DNA from: Linnemannia elongata
Lineage: Eukaryota; Mortierellomycota; Mortierellomycetes; Mortierellales; Mortierellaceae
Length of the DNA stretch: 64,000 bases
Assembly (NCBI GenBank): GCA_036320915.1
Contig: JAXBDG010000017.1
Coordinates: 248,001-312,000, forward strand
Reading direction: 5' to 3'
Position numbers and translations under genes: made by a program. Positions within the stretch are counted from its first letter, which is position 1. Every line of letters starts with the position of its first letter. Below are positions 59,776 to 64,000 of the stretch, one piece after another. The notes below the pieces were generated by a model. It ran no database searches. It saw nothing but the letters and a program-made list of their open reading frames with translations, and was not told where the DNA came from.

Positions 59776-61803
59776 ATGACCGCCATGCTGACACGCCACG
59801 AACAACGCCGCAACGTCCTTGTCTTCCCAACAGACTTTTACCGAAAACACACCGAGTCAAGCTCAAGTGACAGCAACTCGATGCCCAACCTCATGCACAA
59901 CAACAATACCAACAAGTACCTTCACTCGCTCAAGCTGCAATCACTCCAGGGCAAGGGCAAGACACGACCCAACACCAGACAACATCCATATCAACCCCAG
60001 CTTCAGCAGCTGCTCTTCCAGCAACCCTCAGAGCGTTTCCCCCGAACCCGCCAAGGCCATGTCGATGCAACTCACTCTGCCTTTGGTCAAAAATACCCAG
60101 CTCAATCTCCTAATACGAATGCTTTGACGAACACCATCCGGCCATTGGACATCAATCTCCTCACCCCAACGAGCGCAGCACCAGAAACATTCTCTTCGCC
60201 ATCATTTCCGTCGTCCTCTTGCTCAACCACCTCCTCTACCTCCCACCTCCACTCTGATACCCATGCTACCTCGAAGGCATCCACAGTTTCCACCAACCTC
60301 TCGACAACCACGCCCAACATCAACACAAAGGCGGTGATTAGGATCCCAACCTTGGCCGCGTTCACGAAAAAGCGCAAGGCTGAAAGCAACCACACCGCAG
60401 CTGAATCATCTGCCGCGTCAGAGTTGAGCGGCGCCGCACCCTCTCCCGATCAGAAGCGCCTCAAAATTCGGCTAAAGCTCCGGTCGTTGCCCAAGGAGGT
60501 CTCCGTGGCGAAACCCGAGCCCAAGCCAGAGCCGATCGTGATTTCGGATGACAGCGACGATGACTTGACGTCGACCGAATCGACTTTGAGCCAAGACGAC
60601 GAGATGGACGCGGACGAAGAGTCTAACGACTACGCTTCAAGCAGCTCTGAACGGGTCAAGCTTGACCATCAATTGCGACATGTCCTCAACACCATCTTTC
60701 CCAAGCGCGAAGACAAAAACCGCGCCGCCTTGAAGAGTGCTTTTGAGCTCTGTAGCCAGCTCCGTGACGACTACATTGTTGGGCGTTTGCTGGGAAGCGG
60801 CAGCTCTGGCTTTGTTCTGTCCGCTAAGCGTGTCTTTGACGGCAGAGAGGTATGTCCATTGAAACTGCTGTGGTCTTTTTTGTTTTCTTTTGCCGCTCAG
60901 TCCTTCAGAAAAAATGCATGCGATGCAAATTACAGCTACTTATTCAATATTAATGCATGATACAATCACACTCAATAGGTCGCCATCAAGGTCATTCCAT
61001 CGGACAACAAGTACACCGAGAGCAAGTTCCGACGCGAGCTCGACATTTTGAATGCGTTGACGCACGAAAACATCTTGGGTTTTGTCGAGTACTTTGAGTC
61101 GCCCGACTGCAAGTTCTTGGTCACCGAGATGGGCGGATCCTCTCTGTTTGACTTTATCGAGATGCACAAGTCTCCCCAGGGCGCCGCGATGAAGGGCGGC
61201 CACTTTGGGTCTGGTATCCAGGAGAGCGTCGTCCGGTCGATCTTTATGCAGCTGTCGCTGGCGCTCTGCGCGCTCCATCAGAACCACATTGTCCACGGAG
61301 ATATCAAAGACGAGAATGCACTGATTACCGTCGACCACAACACCAACACGTACCGAGCCCGGATCTGTGATTTTGGACACTCGAAACGCATCAAGGAAGG
61401 CAGTCTGCCTTCGTTCACGTTTTACGGTACGACTATCCTGGCGCCTCCGGAGATGGACGCCAACAATGCTCTGCGGGAAAAGATGAAGCGGAGTGATATT
61501 CAGGTTGAGCACGACGACTGGACGCGATATTATGGATATGAGGCGGACGTGTTTGCTATGGGTCTGATGCTGTATACCCTGGTCCATGGAGACTTGCCGA
61601 GCGAGCTGATGGAACGGGACCCCAAGCTGTTGGCTGCGTACAAGCGTCGACGTCGATCTGTGAAGACGTTTCCTTTTGCTGTTCTCCAGAAGAACATTGA
61701 TGAGGACCTCAAGGATCTGCTGAAGAGGATGCTTGCCGTGACACCCTCTCGTCGCATCACCATGGCCGAAGTCATCAACCACCCCTGGCTCACCAAGTCC
61801 TGA
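59776..61803 (+). CDS. Ser/Thr protein kinase with disordered N-terminal half
   Basis: Exons 59776-60849 and 60979-61803 join at phase 0 to give 632 residues. The first about 320 residues are Ser/Thr/Asn/Gln-rich, with a basic KKRKAE patch and an acidic DDSDDDLTSTES region, probably disordered. The kinase domain spans about 335-632. It has glycine loop GSGSSGFV, Lys362 in VAIKVI, catalytic loop HGDIKDEN with Asp466, DFG at 489-491, APPE at 513-516, and a C-lobe ending in a HPWL motif typical of CAMK-like kinases. HGD replaces the usual HRD, so the activation-loop Arg contact is missing, as in some PIM/PASK-type kinases that do not need loop phosphorylation. The domain looks active. The closest group may be PAS-kinase/PIM-like, but no PAS domain is visible, so the subfamily is open. 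Intron 129 nt. Confidence 0.9.
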
Positions 61804-62388
61804 ACCATCCATCACGTCATTTCTCCTTGTCTTTGTTCTTACACACATCTCCACACGCTCATACTCTCATATTCTCGTTATTCGCCTCTTCTTCTTTCAA
61901 GACCAAATGATATGCATCACCCTTTGGTTTGTCCCCCTTCTTCCTCATTTCTATGAAATCTATTCCCCATCACAGCACCCTTGCGACCAACAATCAATGC
62001 CTCCCCACTCTCTCCATCTTGTACAATGTTCCTTTCTCTTTTCTCTATAGTTGTCTTTGTGTTTTTTTTTTGCCTTGAATAAAAAATGACTTTCGTTGAT
62101 ATGTAATATGGTGAGCTATCTATCAGCTGACAAGAGTCCACTTTCAATTGGCCTGGCTTGCCCAACCCCCTTTCGCCCAGTCAAAGAGCAAAGAGAGACA
62201 GACGTTGGCCCTCCTCTTTCGCTCTTTGCTCTTGAACCTGCAGCGGCCTCCTGTCCATTATTTCATACAATCTCCTTGTTTCCTTCTTCACTTCTCCTTT
62301 TTTCACACCATACACTACTTCTTTCCCTCTTCCTCCTCTTAACTACTTACGACATTGCTTGGTCATTAACAACAATAACAGCAACACA
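61804..62388. other. Intergenic, kinase 3' UTR and GH95 promoter
   Basis: Pyrimidine-rich on both sides. An AATAAAAAATG patch at about 62078 may serve kinase polyadenylation. No gene. Confidence 0.5.
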
Positions 62389-63958
62389 ATGCACACACCA
62401 CAATCAACATGGATGGTGGCGCTCCTTGTTTGCATGCACCAAGTCCTTGCTCACTCTCAACAGCAACAACAACAACAACAGCCGTTACATGTTCCCTACG
62501 AAAAACAACAAGGACCATTAGAAGAAGTTCCCTTCTTACCACCATCAATTCCACCAAAAGTAACCACTCCAGCGCACAACGAGCCTGATTCACAATGGCC
62601 CCTGCACGGGTCAGGGACACTGTTTTCTCCTTCTTCAACGGTACCAAAAGAACCCCGCTTCCTGGGAGCCGCAGACCCACCAACCAATTCGACACTCCGC
62701 CTGTGGTACCGTCGACCCGCCGATGCGTCCTCCTTAGAACAACAGGGCTTTCTAATCGGCAATGGGCGTACACAGACCATCTCCGGAGGAGCCGTCAATT
62801 ATGAACGCCTCATCCTCAGCGAAGAATCCTGTTGGACCGGTGGACCTCACGAGTATTCGTCGTATTGGGGTGGGAATGTGCCCAGGGACCAGGCGGGTCC
62901 GAAACAGGAAGCTTTGGCGAGGGTTCAACAGGCGCTGGCCGAGAAACGGATCTTGAAGCCGAGTGTACCGTTTTTGAAAGATGTTATGGGGGATGAGGGA
63001 GGGTTTGGAAGACATGTTGGGGCTGTTGGAGAGGTTACGGTGGAGGAGGTGGATTTGAGGGAGTCAGTGTGGGGGTATCGAAGGGAGGTGGATCTGGAGA
63101 GGGGGGTTGCAAGGGTGCAGTATTCCATTGGCAAGACCCTTTACTCGAGGTAATCATTCATGATTTGCTTGCTTGGCATTGATGTATACACATGCTTCTT
63201 GTTTTCTTTCTTCCTTGTGATCATGCCCTTATTCACTCCTCTGGTCCATTTCCATGTGGTAAATGACTCAATAGGGAGCAGTTTTGCAGTTATCCCGATG
63301 CGGTCTGCATCCTCCGAATCCAATCCTCAACACCCAAGACAATCAACATCAGAGTCTCTCTCTCCACCCCCCACAGCTCAACAACCGCAGAGTATACAAA
63401 CATCCACAACCGACTCGGTTTCAAATCACATCTAGACTCTAACAGCCTCACCATCGAAGCCCAGGTGGCCGTCAAGGCGGAGGGTGCCACGGGGATCTCG
63501 CTCGCAACCAGTCCACAGCAGATTGTCCTCATGGGATTCGATGCTGTTACGCTTTATTATACTTTTGGAACTGGATGGGCCGCGAGTGCGTTTCCAGAGT
63601 TCACGAATCTGGACCCGCATGAGCGGTTGATGGGTGTTCTGGATAAGGTTATTATAGGGTGGTATGGCGATTTGGTAGCCAAGCATTTGAGTGATTATGG
63701 AGGACTGTTTTCCAGGTTCCGAGTGGAGTTTGGGGAAGCCGGTCAGGACCAAGGGACTATCGGGAATACTCTGACGACGGACCAATTGGTGGCCAGAAGC
63801 GCGAGAGGGACTTTGCCCGCGGAGGAGGAGACGTACTTGGAGACGTTGTTGGTGCAATACAGTCGGTACTTGTTGATTGCCTCTTCCAGACCAGGCTCGT
63901 TGCCTGTGACAGGAAACGGCATTTGGGCCTCGAAAGATAACATCCATGCCACTCTCTC
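62389..63958 (+). CDS. GH95-type alpha-L-fucosidase/galactosidase, N-terminal part
   Basis: Exons 62389-63149 and 63275-63958 join at phase 2 (AG|G, Arg). A GTAAGT donor at 63959 shows that the gene continues past the window, so about 481 residues are visible. The ATG at 62389 gives a signal peptide (WMVALLVCMHQVLAHS) followed by a Gln run. The upstream in-frame ATG at 62359 would put an Asn-rich stretch before it and is less likely. The family is marked by LWYRRPAD, FLIGNGRTQTISGGAVNYERL and CWTGGP near the start. The later YSRYLLIASSRPGSLP block precedes the catalytic (alpha/alpha)6 part. GH95 enzymes remove alpha-1,2-fucose or related sugars by inversion. The catalytic residues lie beyond the edge and cannot be checked. 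Probably secreted. Confidence 0.85.
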
Positions 63959-64000
63959 GTAAGTGCTGATTTCATTTTGGAAAGGGGAAAGAGACGTTTT

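Overview
The window looks like nuclear DNA of a filamentous fungus. The conserved eukaryotic genes (mitochondrial F1 ATP synthase alpha, Arp2, epsin, VIP36-type lectin, class I ribonucleotide reductase small subunit) are split by many short GT-AG introns. A Sho1-type osmosensor and a Reg1-type phosphatase subunit are fungal. The intron-rich genes, long homopolymer tracts and a decayed gene resembling the crinkler/RHS-like families common in Mortierellaceae suggest Mortierellomycotina. That placement is inference without a database search. All exon joins were made by hand from splice signals, reading phase and family knowledge.

Layout: 1-180, 3' end of an acidic protein (+). 2872-3609, small secreted protein with an alternating hydrophobic/charged pattern (+), followed by about 105-bp tandem repeats. 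4340-7315, ATP1 (+, 4 exons). 7958-10422, ARP2 (+, 7 exons). 11047-14167, Reg1/Hex2-like PP1 regulatory subunit (-). 16415-18740, Sho1-like osmosensor (-). 21163-41093, one giant gene (-). 43053-44090, MARVEL-type tetraspan protein (-). 44651-45255, broken crinkler/RHS-like remnant (-). 45635-47683, F-box protein (+). 48135-49500, RNR2 (+). 50011-51969, VIP36-like cargo lectin (-). 52683-55743, epsin (-). 59776-61803, Ser/Thr kinase (+). 62389 to the right edge, start of a GH95-type glycosidase (+).

The outstanding object is the giant gene: about 24-25 exons and about 5,800 residues, with a signal peptide, a basic His-rich N-terminal part, and about 78 copies of an 8-cysteine unit of about 60 residues. 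It ends in a hydrophobic C-terminal domain with no visible GPI or membrane tail. Fifteen consecutive phase-0 exons, nine of them exactly 558 nt, each encode three units and repeat in the genome about every 650 bp. This is a textbook tandem exon amplification. One module (about 27.1-27.7 kb) is damaged. I do not recognise the family.

Functional links are loose, as expected in a fungus. Epsin and the VIP36-like lectin both belong to membrane traffic. The Sho1-like and Reg1-like genes belong to osmotic and glucose signalling. The small alternating protein, the giant protein and the GH95 enzyme are all predicted to be secreted. No tRNA, rRNA, CRISPR array or intact transposon was found.
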